A stretch of 64,000 nt of DNA, taken from the NCBI GenBank assembly GCA_963835055.1, contig CAWIDU010000001.1, forward strand, positions 62,001 to 126,000, written 5' to 3'. The notes beneath the pieces are model-generated. The model had not been told where the DNA came from. It saw only the letters and a list, made by a program, of their open reading frames with translations, and ran no database searches. Both the position numbers and the translations under genes were made by a program. Positions within the stretch are counted from its first letter, which is position 1; each line of letters begins with the position of its first letter. Positions 48,103 through 57,161 of the stretch are shown here, one piece after another. This DNA comes from CAWIDU01 sp963835055. GTDB lineage: Bacteria; Patescibacteriota; Saccharimonadia; Saccharimonadales; UBA4665.

Positions 48103-49197
48103 ATGACAAAAGTCGCCAAAATACCGAACTTCTTCCAGGACAAACCGCTGTTCGGCCTGGATATTGGGCACAGCTCGTTGAAAGTCATGCAATTGGCCGC
48201 GCCACTGGCCAAAGGCGCCCATAGCCACCGCGCCGAGCTAATCGGTTACGGTTACGCGGCCTTCGACAAGGCGGCGCTGGATAACGGCGTCGTGGTGCAG
48301 CCGGAAATCGTCGCCAAGGCGGCCCACGACTTATTTGAGCATCAACTGATCGGCGATATCACGACCCGGCGGGTGGCGATCGCAATTCCGGCCTACCGGA
48401 CTTTCACCCGCTCATTGGAATTGCCGAAGTTAAAACCCAACGAGATCACCGAAGCCGTCCAATTGGAGGCTGAGCAATATATTTCGTTGCCCTTGGAAGA
48501 GTTGTATCTCGATTATCAGGTCATCAAACAGACTGCTGACGGCACGGCCCTGTTCGCCGTAGCCGTACCGCGCAAAATTGTTGACTCCTACCTCGAGCTA
48601 GCCCAATTGCTGGGCCTCGAAGCGGTGCTAATCGAGCCGACGCTGGCCTCGGCCGGGCGGCTATTCTCGATTGACGCCCAGAGCGACTTGCCGACGATTA
48701 TCATCGACTTCGGGGCCCGGTCGTGCGACATCAGTATTTTCGACGGCCAAGTCCTGGTCACCGGTACGGTCAATGGCGGCGGCGAAGATTTCACGACCTC
48801 CATTAAGACCAAGCTGGGCGTCAGCCAGTCAGAAGCCCAGCTCATCAAAACGCGCTACGGCCTAAGCGTTAGCAAGAAGCAAGCCGAGATTAAGAGCGCC
48901 CTGGGGCCCACCCTCCAGCAGCTGGTCAAAGAAATCCAGCGCATGATGCGTTACTACGAAGAACGTCAGGGCACCAACCGACCGGTCGGACAAATCGTGA
49001 CGCTCGGCGGCGGCGCCAACATGCCAGGACTGAGCGAATATTTGACGGACGGCACGCGTTTGCCGGTGCGCCATACTGACCCCTGGCAATATTTCAGTTA
49101 CGGCAACCTCGTCCTGCCGACCGACGCCGATAAGCCAATGTACGCCACGGCAGCCGGACTCAGTCTAGCCCCGCCCCGAGAGGTTTTTTTAGCATGA
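48103..49197 (+). CDS. pilM: Type IV pilus actin-like ATPase
   Basis: A 364-residue PilM of the FtsA/actin fold. Seen: PLFGLDIGHSSLKVMQLA (phosphate loop 1), IPAYRTFTRSLELPKL, VQLEAEQYISLPLEEL, then TIIIDFGARSCDISIF (phosphate loop 2) and IVTLGGGANMPGLSEYL (adenosine motif). It links the cytoplasmic ring to PilN. The start at ATG 48103 follows AGAGGTGGG; an in-frame GTG upstream is less likely. The stop overlaps the pilN start (ATGA), the first of two such couplings. Confidence 0.95.
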   Translation: MTKVAKIPNFFQDKPLFGLDIGHSSLKVMQLAAPLAKGAHSHRAELIGYGYAAFDKAALDNGVVVQPEIVAKAAHDLFEHQLIGDITTRRVAIAIPAYRTFTRSLELPKLKPNEITEAVQLEAEQYISLPLEELYLDYQVIKQTADGTALFAVAVPRKIVDSYLELAQLLGLEAVLIEPTLASAGRLFSIDAQSDLPTIIIDFGARSCDISIFDGQVLVTGTVNGGGEDFTTSIKTKLGVSQSEAQLIKTRYGLSVSKKQAEIKSALGPTLQQLVKEIQRMMRYYEERQGTNRPVGQIVTLGGGANMPGLSEYLTDGTRLPVRHTDPWQYFSYGNLVLPTDADKPMYATAAGLSLAPPREVFLA

Positions 49198-49790
49198 TTA
49201 ATCTGCTGCCGCCAACTGTCAAACAAGGCTATCGCTACGCCCGCCGCAATGTCATGCTGCGCCGCTGGGTAGTTATCTGCCTAATCGCCTTGGTCGGCCT
49301 GGGTGGTTTGGCGACCTATGGTTTGCTGACCTTGCAGCAGTCAACCACTAACGTCAATCATCAAATCGCGACTAGCGAAACGGCCTTCAAGCAGGAGAAC
49401 TTCGCCGGCGTTCAGTCGCAAGTCGAGGGTATCAGCAACAGTTTCAAACTCGTGGTTAAGGTTCTAGGACAAGAAATATTATTCTCAGCGCTGATCAAAC
49501 AAATTGCCGCCGCCATTCCGCCCAACGCTAATCTAACTGGCTTGAACATCGAGCAAACAGATAGCGCCATCGACATTTCGGCAGAAGCCAATAACTACAA
49601 CACGGCCACCCAGGTGCAGGTCAATCTAGCTGATCCGGCCAACAAGATTTTCAGCAAGGCCGACATTGTCAGTATTACCTGTAACAGCGCTAACGCAACC
49701 GATCCGAAATATCCCTGCACGGTTAATATCCGAGCCCTGTTCGCGGCCAACAATCCATTTCTATTCATCAACAGTAAGGCGACGCCATGA
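49194..49790 (+). CDS. pilN: Type IV pilus alignment protein PilN
   Basis: A 198-residue bitopic membrane protein. The N-terminal MINLLPPTVKQGYRYARR is the PilM-binding motif of PilN. One membrane helix follows (VICLIALVGLGGLATYGLLT), then a coiled coil and an alpha/beta periplasmic-type domain (ANLTGLNIEQTDSAIDISAE). It forms the alignment complex with PilO. Overlaps both neighbours by 4 bases. Confidence 0.92.
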   Translation: MINLLPPTVKQGYRYARRNVMLRRWVVICLIALVGLGGLATYGLLTLQQSTTNVNHQIATSETAFKQENFAGVQSQVEGISNSFKLVVKVLGQEILFSALIKQIAAAIPPNANLTGLNIEQTDSAIDISAEANNYNTATQVQVNLADPANKIFSKADIVSITCNSANATDPKYPCTVNIRALFAANNPFLFINSKATP

Positions 49791-50443
49791 CCGCCAAGCG
49801 ACTATACTTCATATTAATTGGCATTGTCTGCCTGCTATTGGCGGGCTTGCTGGGCGGCGCCTACGGCATCAATTCCCTGCTCAGCGGACGATCCGACAAG
49901 CTGGTTTCGCTGAAAGCCAAAAGCCAAGCTCTGACCCAAGAGCAACTCAGCCTGGCCGGTGCCAAGCAAAGCATCCAGAAATACAGCGGCCTAGAGCAAA
50001 TTGCCCAGTCAGTGGTGCCCGAAGACAAGGACCAGGCCGAAGCCGTCCGAGAAATTGTCAACCTCGCTGCCGCTAACGGCGTCAGCCTAGCATCGATTAC
50101 TTTTCCGGCGTCGACACTTGGCACTAGCACGACCGGCACGAGCGGAGCCACTAGCAGCACCCCGAAAGTCGCCACGCCGACGATTGTCCATCCCGACGCC
50201 GCCGGTTCAGCCTTATCGCAGCTTACGCCAGTGTCGAATATCCCCGGTGTCTATCTACTGTCAATCACCGTCGATAGCGATCCCAACGCACCAGTCGCCT
50301 ATTCGGCGTTCATAAATTTCCTGAGTGCCCTAGAGCACGATCGCCGCACAGCTCAGGTCAGTACCATCACGCTGGAACCTGACACTAGCAATCGCAACCT
50401 GTTGACTTTCAGCCTAGTTTTAAACGAGTACATTAAGCCATGA
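49787..50443 (+). CDS. pilO: Type IV pilus alignment protein PilO
   Basis: A 218-residue bitopic protein: membrane helix (YFILIGIVCLLLAGLLGGAY), a coiled coil (SLKAKSQALTQEQLSLAGAK), a Ser/Thr/Gly-rich linker (about 110-130) and a ferredoxin-like domain ending FSLVLNEYIKP. Same layout as PilO of other T4P systems, and its position after pilN confirms it. The T/S-rich linker is longer than usual. Confidence 0.88.
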   Translation: MTAKRLYFILIGIVCLLLAGLLGGAYGINSLLSGRSDKLVSLKAKSQALTQEQLSLAGAKQSIQKYSGLEQIAQSVVPEDKDQAEAVREIVNLAAANGVSLASITFPASTLGTSTTGTSGATSSTPKVATPTIVHPDAAGSALSQLTPVSNIPGVYLLSITVDSDPNAPVAYSAFINFLSALEHDRRTAQVSTITLEPDTSNRNLLTFSLVLNEYIKP

Positions 50444-50455
50444 TCGAGGTTACCA

Positions 50456-50788
50456 ATGCCTGAATCGCCGAAAACCGATAAGAAAAAGGTTAACTTCCAG
50501 CCGCAGGAGATTCCAGCCAAGGCGCTGGATATCGCCAAGCGCCTGGAACCCTACCGCTTCTTCATTTTCCTGATATTCGTGGCGCTGCTCTACGGCTTCG
50601 TTTTGCTGCAAATTAATAATCTCAGCGGGGCTGAGCCATCAAGTGAGGCTGTCAGCAGCCAGGTCCAAGCCGCCCAAATCCCACACATCGATCAGTCCGT
50701 GATTCAGCAACTGCAATCCTTGCAGAACAACAGTGTCAGCGTCCAAGCCCTATTCAACCAGGCCCGCAGCAATCCCTTCCAGCAATAG
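50456..50788 (+). CDS. Small single-pass membrane protein at the end of the pil operon
   Basis: 110 residues: a Lys-rich cytoplasmic N-terminus, one membrane helix (FFIFLIFVALLYGFVLLQI) and about 55 outer residues of Gln/Ser-rich helix that end in NQARSNPFQQ. It stands where pilP is usually found but lacks a lipobox and the PilP beta domain. By position it is probably part of the pilus alignment complex. No firm family. Confidence 0.75.
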   Translation: MPESPKTDKKKVNFQPQEIPAKALDIAKRLEPYRFFIFLIFVALLYGFVLLQINNLSGAEPSSEAVSSQVQAAQIPHIDQSVIQQLQSLQNNSVSVQALFNQARSNPFQQ

Positions 50789-50796
50789 AGACTACT

Positions 50797-51921
50797 CTAG
50801 GTATTAAGATTAGCGCCGGGATCGACCGGGGCGTTATAAGTAGGTGGTGGTGTCGGATTAAATGGCGGCGAGCCGCTGTAGTCTTGCATCGGAGCCGGCG
50901 CGGCCGGTGGATAGCTAGGCTCAGTTGGATAGCTCGGTTCGGCCGGAAAACTAGGCGGTTGATAGGTTGAGGGCGGCTCAGCTGGATAGGCTGGCGGCGG
51001 AAAATTGTCAGGCGGCGGGAAAAAGTTATTTTCCGGAGGCGGTGCTTGCGCGGCTGGTTGCGCAGCTGGATAAAACGGCGGCTCGGCCGCATAGGCCGGT
51101 GGCGGCGCTACCGCGGGACCAGGTGCCGGATAATCATAATTGGGCGCTGGCGGATTGGGATTGGGGGCAGACGTCTGAAGCGGGGCCGGCCCCTGGGGGC
51201 CAGGATAGGCCTGCTGATAGACACCCTCCTGTCGATACAATCGTTGTTGATCGCCCTCGCCCATTCGGCCCTGCTCGAAAGCCTCGCGGGCGGCCAGAAC
51301 TTGCTTGGCATAATAACTCGGGTTGGGGCAAAACGCGAACAAGAACTTACTGCGCTCGCCGGCCGTCTCGACGCGCAAACGGCCATAGTTGAACATGTGC
51401 GGCAAGATGCCATCCTGCTCGGCCGTAACGTCTTCCAAGTTGCCCAGTGACAGCTGTGATGATTGTTTGTTGAACAAACTAGTCTGGGTGATTTGGGTGA
51501 TGCTATCGCTGGTGACTACCCAGCTATTTCCCCAGTAGACCTTGTTGGCCACGAATGTGAAAAGGAAAGACACGGTGGCGACAATCACGAAGATCAAAGC
51601 TCCAGCGGTGTCAATCTGGCTGCGGCTGGTGCTGGTAATGACGGCCGGCGCGACTACGAAAGACAAGATAGCGATTGCCAGCAACAAGGCACCACTAATA
51701 ACGTAAATGCCGATGATACCGATCGGGTGACGCTTGATTTCACAGATTACTTGCTCCCCCGGCTCCATGACAGACAACGGATTGGGATTTTCGTGTTTAG
51801 TGGTTGTCGGATAGGGCGTTGGAGCCGGTGCAGAGCCAGTTTGATCGGGTGGTGTTAGATTAGGGTCCAAGTTTAGAAATGGATTCGGCGTGGCGGGCGG
51901 TGTCGGGTCTTGCGGATACAT
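50797..51921 (-). CDS. Bacterial PH-domain membrane protein with a long Pro-rich tail
   Basis: A 374-residue protein. A Pro-rich start, VMEPGEQVICEIKRHPIGII, two membrane helices (IYVISGALLLAIAILSFVVA and ALIFVIVATVSFLFTFVANK), and a bPH_2 (YdbT-like) domain (WVVTSDSITQITQTSLFNKQ, about 125-205) are followed by about 150 residues of Pro/Ala/Tyr repeats (for example PPPENNFFPPPDNFPPPAYP). The tail lies in the cytoplasm by the topology and may be a disordered protein-binding region. The family function is unsettled. It is convergent with the pil operon. Confidence 0.78.
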   Translation of the reverse strand: MYPQDPTPPATPNPFLNLDPNLTPPDQTGSAPAPTPYPTTTKHENPNPLSVMEPGEQVICEIKRHPIGIIGIYVISGALLLAIAILSFVVAPAVITSTSRSQIDTAGALIFVIVATVSFLFTFVANKVYWGNSWVVTSDSITQITQTSLFNKQSSQLSLGNLEDVTAEQDGILPHMFNYGRLRVETAGERSKFLFAFCPNPSYYAKQVLAAREAFEQGRMGEGDQQRLYRQEGVYQQAYPGPQGPAPLQTSAPNPNPPAPNYDYPAPGPAVAPPPAYAAEPPFYPAAQPAAQAPPPENNFFPPPDNFPPPAYPAEPPSTYQPPSFPAEPSYPTEPSYPPAAPAPMQDYSGSPPFNPTPPPTYNAPVDPGANLNT

Positions 51922-51961
51922 GTCGCCCCATTATAACTGTTTACTCCTAGTAATTAAACGT

Positions 51962-52990
51962 TTACAGCAATGCTGACTGCGGGCTGTCGGCAGCTGGTTT
52001 TTTGCCGAGATGCTCGTAAGTTTTAAGGGTCACCTTACGGCCGCGCGGCGTACGCTCCAAGAGACCGATTTGCATTAAGTAAGGCTCATAGAAATCCTCG
52101 AGAGTGCCACGCTCTTCGGCGGTCAGCGCCGCCAGTGTTTCGACGCCGACCGGTCCACCCTGATAATTATCGATGATGGCTGTCAACAGCATCCGGTCGC
52201 CGCTGTCCAGACCCAATTCGTCAATATCTAATAATTCCAGCGCCTTGTAGCTGAGCGGCGCGTCAATAATGCCGTCGCCGTTGACGTCGGCGTAGTCGCG
52301 CACCCGTTTCAGTAGCCGATTAGCCACCCGCGGCGTCAGCCGGGAGCGCTTAGCCAGTTCGGCAGCCGCCGGCTTATCAATTTTGACATTCAGAATCTTG
52401 GCTGCCCGCATAATAATCTGCTCGATTTCGTCTGTCTTATAGAAATCCAGTCGATGGACCATCCCGAAACGGTCGCGTAGCGGCGCTGCCAGTGAGCCCG
52501 TCCGAGTGGTGGCGCCGATAATCGTAAACTTCGGCAAATCCAACCGCAAACTGCGCGCGCTGGGGCCCTTGCCAAGCATGATGTCGAGTTTGAAATCTTC
52601 CATGGCGCTATAAAGGACTTCTTCGACCGTCCGGTTCAAACGATGAATTTCATCAATAAATAAAATGTCGCCGTCCTGCAGGTTAGTCAGCAAGCTGGCC
52701 AAATCCCCGGCCCTTTCAATCGCCGGCCCGGAAGTAACACGGATCTGGGCACCCATTTCGTGGGCGATGACACTGGCCATAGTCGTTTTGCCGAGGCCGG
52801 GCGGCCCGTGCAGCAGGACGTGATCCAGCGGCTCGCCGCGCTTCTGGGCGGCGTCAATCGCCAATTTAATATTCTGTTTCAGCCGCTCCTGCCCGATATA
52901 ATTGGCAAAGTCGCGCGGCCTTAGCGTAATTTCAATTTCTTCCGGCTCATCCTCGGCATGCACGTCACTAGCAACAATCCGGTCAATCAT
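51962..52990 (-). CDS. ruvB: Holliday junction branch-migration ATPase RuvB
   Basis: A 342-residue AAA+ motor. Seen: LRPRDFANYIGQERLKQNIK, Walker A GPPGLGKTTMASVIAHEMG, Walker B DILFIDEIHRLNR, the sensor IGATTRTGSLAAPLRDRFG and a C-terminal winged helix (DYADVNGDGIIDAPLSYKAL and EPYLMQIGLLERTPRGR). ruvA and ruvC lie at 54609 and 56053 on the same strand, separated by a glycosidase-like gene and a plus-strand glycosyltransferase gene. Confidence 0.97.
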   Translation of the reverse strand: MIDRIVASDVHAEDEPEEIEITLRPRDFANYIGQERLKQNIKLAIDAAQKRGEPLDHVLLHGPPGLGKTTMASVIAHEMGAQIRVTSGPAIERAGDLASLLTNLQDGDILFIDEIHRLNRTVEEVLYSAMEDFKLDIMLGKGPSARSLRLDLPKFTIIGATTRTGSLAAPLRDRFGMVHRLDFYKTDEIEQIIMRAAKILNVKIDKPAAAELAKRSRLTPRVANRLLKRVRDYADVNGDGIIDAPLSYKALELLDIDELGLDSGDRMLLTAIIDNYQGGPVGVETLAALTAEERGTLEDFYEPYLMQIGLLERTPRGRKVTLKTYEHLGKKPAADSPQSALL

Positions 52991-53029
52991 ACTCTTTATT
53001 TTAGCAGCAAACTAATAATAAGCTTGTGT

Positions 53030-54538
53030 CTACATCGTCCGGGCGTATTCGGACCACGTAAATTCGCCAACGCGCGGGCGTAAACCTTTTCCGGTTATTG
53101 GATCATATGTTTCATGAGTCCGGGAATTTTTCTGAACAACCATCTCATACGTTTTGGTAGCAATACGTCCAATCCAACGACGAGATCTTTCTTGAATTTG
53201 ATCATGATCGGTGAATTCCGGGCGAGTAATTTGGTACTTCAGGCCGGTATCCTGCACCACTTTGCTGCCGAGAACCATAATATGCCCCGTCCATAGTCTG
53301 TCGAACATATGACTGTGGGGGTCAAAGTTACGGCTATTTTTGCCGACGGTTGACAATACGTATGGCAGATCAAACTCATCATCAAGCATGTCGAGATTAG
53401 AAACGACCATCTTGTCCTCGGCGTTTGGTAATATCAGTGACGTAACGTTACTGATCGAAACCTCTGGAATCGGTCGCCCGTACCTATCAAGTGAACGAAA
53501 AGCGCCCTTGCGTTCACGATCTTTCGGGAACCACATCTTGCTAAACATCTTTTCTTCGACAGCTTTGGCTAGTTGAGCATAATTGGTAGCATCTTCGACT
53601 TTGCCGAGTGTTGTGGCAAGATCAGCCATGATGTATAAGTTCTTGCAGTAGATGGCGTTGGTCCACACGTCATAAATAGAATAAGCTGCCCGTTGCTTGG
53701 CTAGATCATTGCCGGCTCGCTTCAGCTTGACGCTGTGGTGCAGACTGTTGGCAAAATCAATTGGGGCATTTATCGCATCGACGATGCGTGGTGTATTGGC
53801 GCCTTTGCGAGGTATCAAGAATCGCTTTTCAACGTTTAATGTGGGATCAGAATCGCGGGTCGTAACATGGCCGTGGCTAACGTCAACCAACGGATACAGG
53901 GGTCCGATACTGCGCTGGTACCAGTAGCCTGCCAAATTATCGAGTTTAGGGTAAATTTTGGCCAAAAATTGATAGGCCCATCGTTGGTCGACAGTTTCCA
54001 TGGCAGCGAAAGTTTCCAGCGCAGCCTGCGGAGGGAAGAAAGGTTGAGTATAAATGCTGGCCTTGGCCGATCTTCCGCCGAATGCCAGGATTCTTTCGAG
54101 ATCCAATTTCCGGCCTTTGGAAACGAATTGAGCGTTCGGTACCATACCGGTGTCGGGATCCTGCCCGTCGAAAAGGGCAAACATCTCCCGTTCGGCCGCC
54201 TGTAACCATGGCCGCGGATTGCTTGAATTGCGGGCACCGCGAACGGTAATCTCAATAGCGCTACACGAGTCAGTTTCCCACTTATGCGGATAGTGTCCTA
54301 CCAAATGCTTATGCTGGCTAACGGCAGGCGGCGTATGAGCCGTTTCTTCTTCGTCTAAGCCTAATGCGTTGGCCAAATGTATGCGTTTGTCTTTCAGCTT
54401 CTGCGCCGAAACTTCAGCCTCAGGATATTCTTCAACAGCACCCGGTAGAGCTTCTATCGGATGTGGGATTAATTGTAAAGTCGGTCTTAATGACGGGCCT
54501 GTCGTTAAACCAAAGCCATCACTAGGCAATGCTTCCAT
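53030..54538 (-). CDS. (alpha/alpha)6-barrel glycosidase-like protein (GH63/GH37-like)
   Basis: A 502-residue cytoplasmic protein without a signal peptide. Seen: PWLQAAEREMFALFDGQDPDTGMVPNAQF, IYTQPFFPPQAALETFAAM, then YGRPIPEVSISNVTSLILPN and the C-terminal THETYDPITGKGLRPRVGEFTWSE, which resemble the acid/base loops of GH63 mannosylglycerate hydrolase and related GH37/GH15 barrels. It may cut a compatible solute or a storage oligosaccharide. The exact family is uncertain. It stands between ruvB and ruvA, more AT-rich than either, which may mean insertion into an ancestral ruv cluster. Confidence 0.65.
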   Translation of the reverse strand: MEALPSDGFGLTTGPSLRPTLQLIPHPIEALPGAVEEYPEAEVSAQKLKDKRIHLANALGLDEEETAHTPPAVSQHKHLVGHYPHKWETDSCSAIEITVRGARNSSNPRPWLQAAEREMFALFDGQDPDTGMVPNAQFVSKGRKLDLERILAFGGRSAKASIYTQPFFPPQAALETFAAMETVDQRWAYQFLAKIYPKLDNLAGYWYQRSIGPLYPLVDVSHGHVTTRDSDPTLNVEKRFLIPRKGANTPRIVDAINAPIDFANSLHHSVKLKRAGNDLAKQRAAYSIYDVWTNAIYCKNLYIMADLATTLGKVEDATNYAQLAKAVEEKMFSKMWFPKDRERKGAFRSLDRYGRPIPEVSISNVTSLILPNAEDKMVVSNLDMLDDEFDLPYVLSTVGKNSRNFDPHSHMFDRLWTGHIMVLGSKVVQDTGLKYQITRPEFTDHDQIQERSRRWIGRIATKTYEMVVQKNSRTHETYDPITGKGLRPRVGEFTWSEYARTM

Positions 54539-54608
54539 AAACTTGCACTTCTTACCGATTTATTATAACATTTTACATTTTTATTAGCAAGAGCACTTTC
54601 GTGAGCCT

Positions 54609-55187
54609 TTAGCTCTTCAATGCCAACTTAATGCGCTCGGGCGTGGGCAAATCTTTATCGACTTTTTTCAGGGCGGTGGCGGCGTCTTGCGGCGTGTAGC
54701 CGAGGGCGACCAGCGCTTCGACGGCTTCGTCCTTCATAAGGCTATCTTCGCCTTGCAGCAGGCCGGTGGATTCCAGGTCGACGCCGACTAAGCCGACTTT
54801 GTCCTTGAGCTCGACGACGACGCGCTCAGCGACACGCTTGCCAATGCCGTTAGCGCGAGTAATGAACTTGGTATCACCGCTGGCAATAGCCTGGCGGACA
54901 TCTTGGGCTGAGCCAACACTTAGCATGCTAAGCGCCCCTTTCGGGCCAACACCATTGACGCTAAGGAGTTGCTCGAAGAGACTTTTGGTATCTTTGGTCA
55001 GGAAGCCGAACAGATCGTGTATCTGTTCGCGGAGGTATTCATATATATATAGCTTCACAGCCTCGCCAACAGATAAGCGACCGAAGTCCTCAGCCGTGAC
55101 GTAGATCAGATAGCCAACACCGGCCACCTCGACGGTCACCGCCCCGGTTAACTTCTCATCTACCATCCCCGCCAGTGTCGCAATCAT
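54609..55187 (-). CDS. ruvA: Holliday junction DNA-binding protein RuvA
   Basis: A 192-residue protein. Seen: MIATLAGMVDEKLTGAVTVE (OB domain), VREQIHDLFGFLTKD-like middle (YEYLREQIHDLFGF), the first HhH LLSVNGVGPKGALSML, the second ITRANGIGKRVAERVVVELKDK and the C-terminal domain III (EAVEALVALGYTPQDAATAL) that contacts RuvB. Complete length. Confidence 0.96.
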   Translation of the reverse strand: MIATLAGMVDEKLTGAVTVEVAGVGYLIYVTAEDFGRLSVGEAVKLYIYEYLREQIHDLFGFLTKDTKSLFEQLLSVNGVGPKGALSMLSVGSAQDVRQAIASGDTKFITRANGIGKRVAERVVVELKDKVGLVGVDLESTGLLQGEDSLMKDEAVEALVALGYTPQDAATALKKVDKDLPTPERIKLALKS

Positions 55188-55219
55188 AGGAGTATTATCT
55201 CATATGCTAGACTTTTCTT

Positions 55220-56077
55220 ATGAAAGCAAGGCCGCTAGTTTCTGTAGTCCTGCCGACTTTTAATCGAGCTTATGCCATCCAAGAAGCTATTAATAGTGTG
55301 CTGGATCAAACCTATGAAAACTGGGAGCTGGTTATTGTTGATGATGGCTCAACCGATAATACGGAAGAGATTGTTACAGCAATAGGAGACGAACGCATTA
55401 AATATTTTTACAAGAAGAATGCCGGGCCATGTGCTGCCAGAAATCACGGTATCAAAAAGGCTCACGGAAAGTGGATTACTTATGTTGATAGCGATGATAT
55501 CCTATTGCCAAATTGTTTGGAGGTCATGATAGCCAAATTACAGCAAAACACATGGGCTGTGTTCGCCTTGCCGCGCGGTAAACGCTCTCTTGATCTATTC
55601 GAAAACGGTAAACTTGTTAAGTCTGTCGATGATTCAGATGATATGCCACAAGCTTTTACCGTGAAAGATATGTTTATGCGTAACGCACGTTTCGCTTGTC
55701 TTGGGTTCTTTCATCTACGGCGCTTGTATGAGGAAGGTTTGAAATGGGATGAGCATATTGGCTCGATGGAAGACTGGGAGTTCATGCTGACGATTGGCGA
55801 AAAATATCCGGACGGGTTTCTCTATGTGCCTGAAATACTATATGACTACCATCAACGTTTCGGTGGTGACGGTCGTTGCTCGCAGAGCGACTATGGCAGC
55901 TGGGCCGATGTTTTTGAATATGTCTACAAGAAACACAAAAGCGATAAGATGATGGCTGGCCAAACTTGGTATCCGGAAAGAGTTAATAAATGGCGACAGC
56001 GCCAAGCCGAGTTCGAGGCCGGCAAACGCCCAGCCTACAAATACCATTACTTTCAGGATGATAGTTTGAAAGTTTGA
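55220..56077 (+). CDS. Family-2 glycosyltransferase (GT-A)
   Basis: A 285-residue cytosolic glycosyltransferase. Seen: LVSVVLPTFNRAYAIQEAIN, QTYENWELVIVDDGSTDNTE with the first Asp, AARNHGIKKAHGKWITYVDSDD with the DxD-like motif, and an acceptor region with EDWEFMLTIGEKYPDGFLY. No membrane helix is seen, so it adds a single sugar, perhaps to a lipid-linked precursor. Its 3' end overlaps convergent ruvC by 25 bases. It interrupts the ruv cluster on the other strand. Confidence 0.9.
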   Translation: MKARPLVSVVLPTFNRAYAIQEAINSVLDQTYENWELVIVDDGSTDNTEEIVTAIGDERIKYFYKKNAGPCAARNHGIKKAHGKWITYVDSDDILLPNCLEVMIAKLQQNTWAVFALPRGKRSLDLFENGKLVKSVDDSDDMPQAFTVKDMFMRNARFACLGFFHLRRLYEEGLKWDEHIGSMEDWEFMLTIGEKYPDGFLYVPEILYDYHQRFGGDGRCSQSDYGSWADVFEYVYKKHKSDKMMAGQTWYPERVNKWRQRQAEFEAGKRPAYKYHYFQDDSLKV

Positions 56078-56532
56078 ACGTGAGTCAGTGCCGCAGCCAA
56101 GGCGTCGGCACAGTCGTCCGGTTTGGGAACCTCCTTTAACTGCAAGATAACGCGCACCATTTCCTGGATTTGGTGCTTTTCGGCCCGGCCATAACCAGTC
56201 AATGCTTGCTTGATTTGTAGCGGCGTATATTCGGCAATCTTTAAACCTGCTTGTTGGCCGGCCAGTAACACTACACCGCGGGCTTGTGAAACAGTCATGG
56301 CAGTTGTGACGTTCTGGGCGAAAAATAATTTCTCAACAGCCATTTCCTGCGGCTTGGTCTGAGCAATAATGTCGGTAATCTCTTCGAAGATCGTCTGCAG
56401 CCGGACGGCATCATCTTCCTTGACCAGCGTCCGAATCACCCCAGCGTCCACCAGTTGGGCCTTGCCCTTCTCGACTTCAATCACCCCGAAACCGAGGATG
56501 CCGGTGCCGGGATCAATGCCGAGGATTCTCAC
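56053..56532 (-). CDS. ruvC: Holliday junction endonuclease RuvC
   Basis: A 159-residue resolvase. The four acidic catalytic residues are in place: Asp7 in LGIDPGTG, Glu in MAVEKLFFAQN (about residue 66), and the last pair in KPDDCADALAAALTH (about 138-141). The RNase H-like fold is complete. Its start overlaps the peptidase E stop by 4 bases. Confidence 0.96.
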   Translation of the reverse strand: MRILGIDPGTGILGFGVIEVEKGKAQLVDAGVIRTLVKEDDAVRLQTIFEEITDIIAQTKPQEMAVEKLFFAQNVTTAMTVSQARGVVLLAGQQAGLKIAEYTPLQIKQALTGYGRAEKHQIQEMVRVILQLKEVPKPDDCADALAAALTHVQTFKLSS

Positions 56533-57161
56533 TTCAGAACCTCTACTTTTTGGTCATCAACGATAATAGCTTGAGTGTCTGTTAATGTTTTATATTCCAG
56601 ATTATGTTTCTTGAGAGCCTTGGCCATATCGTAAGCCCCGAACCAATCAGATTTATAATGTGGCACAATGTGAAAAGGAACGAGATTTAATCCTTCTCGA
56701 ATGATCTTTTTCTGATAACCTGCTGGAAAGACATTAGGATCATCGCCATACTCAACTCCTGTAAGAGAAGGTGTGGCCAAAATTGCTCCAGCACTCTCAC
56801 CACCATAGACAATTGAATTATTGTTTAGCATTGCGATTAATAGCTTGTCACAACCGGAGGCCCTCATGGCTTGGCGTAAAACAAAGGTGTTGCCGCCGGC
56901 TACCCAGACAAATTTATGTTGTTTTAGTTTATCCTCCAGCCCATGTTGCTTTTCGAAGAATGGCCGTAAATCAAGTTCATGAGCCTCAATATTTAGCTCC
57001 TTGAAGAAATCAAAAACTTCTTTGATGCTTTCCTCTCGTTCCAGTTTTTTCGTATAGTCTTTTGCGTTAGCGATAACTAGAACTTTGCGATCACTACCAA
57101 TAATTTTGTTGAGTCTTTGGCCATAATTACCTGCTCGATAAGAAGACAGGAAAAGCCGCAT
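56529..57161 (-). CDS. Peptidase E-like (family S51) protein
   Basis: A 210-residue protein. Seen: LFLSSYRAGNYGQRLNKIIG, VWVAGGNTFVLRQAMRASG, the nucleophile elbow YGGESAGAILATPSL (Ser about 124) and LVPFHIVPHYKSD with a conserved His. S51 members cut after N-terminal Asp or handle cyanophycin dipeptides. It sits between yebC and ruvC with overlaps of 1 and 4 bases, so it is part of the same operon. Confidence 0.88.
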   Translation of the reverse strand: MRLFLSSYRAGNYGQRLNKIIGSDRKVLVIANAKDYTKKLEREESIKEVFDFFKELNIEAHELDLRPFFEKQHGLEDKLKQHKFVWVAGGNTFVLRQAMRASGCDKLLIAMLNNNSIVYGGESAGAILATPSLTGVEYGDDPNVFPAGYQKKIIREGLNLVPFHIVPHYKSDWFGAYDMAKALKKHNLEYKTLTDTQAIIVDDQKVEVLK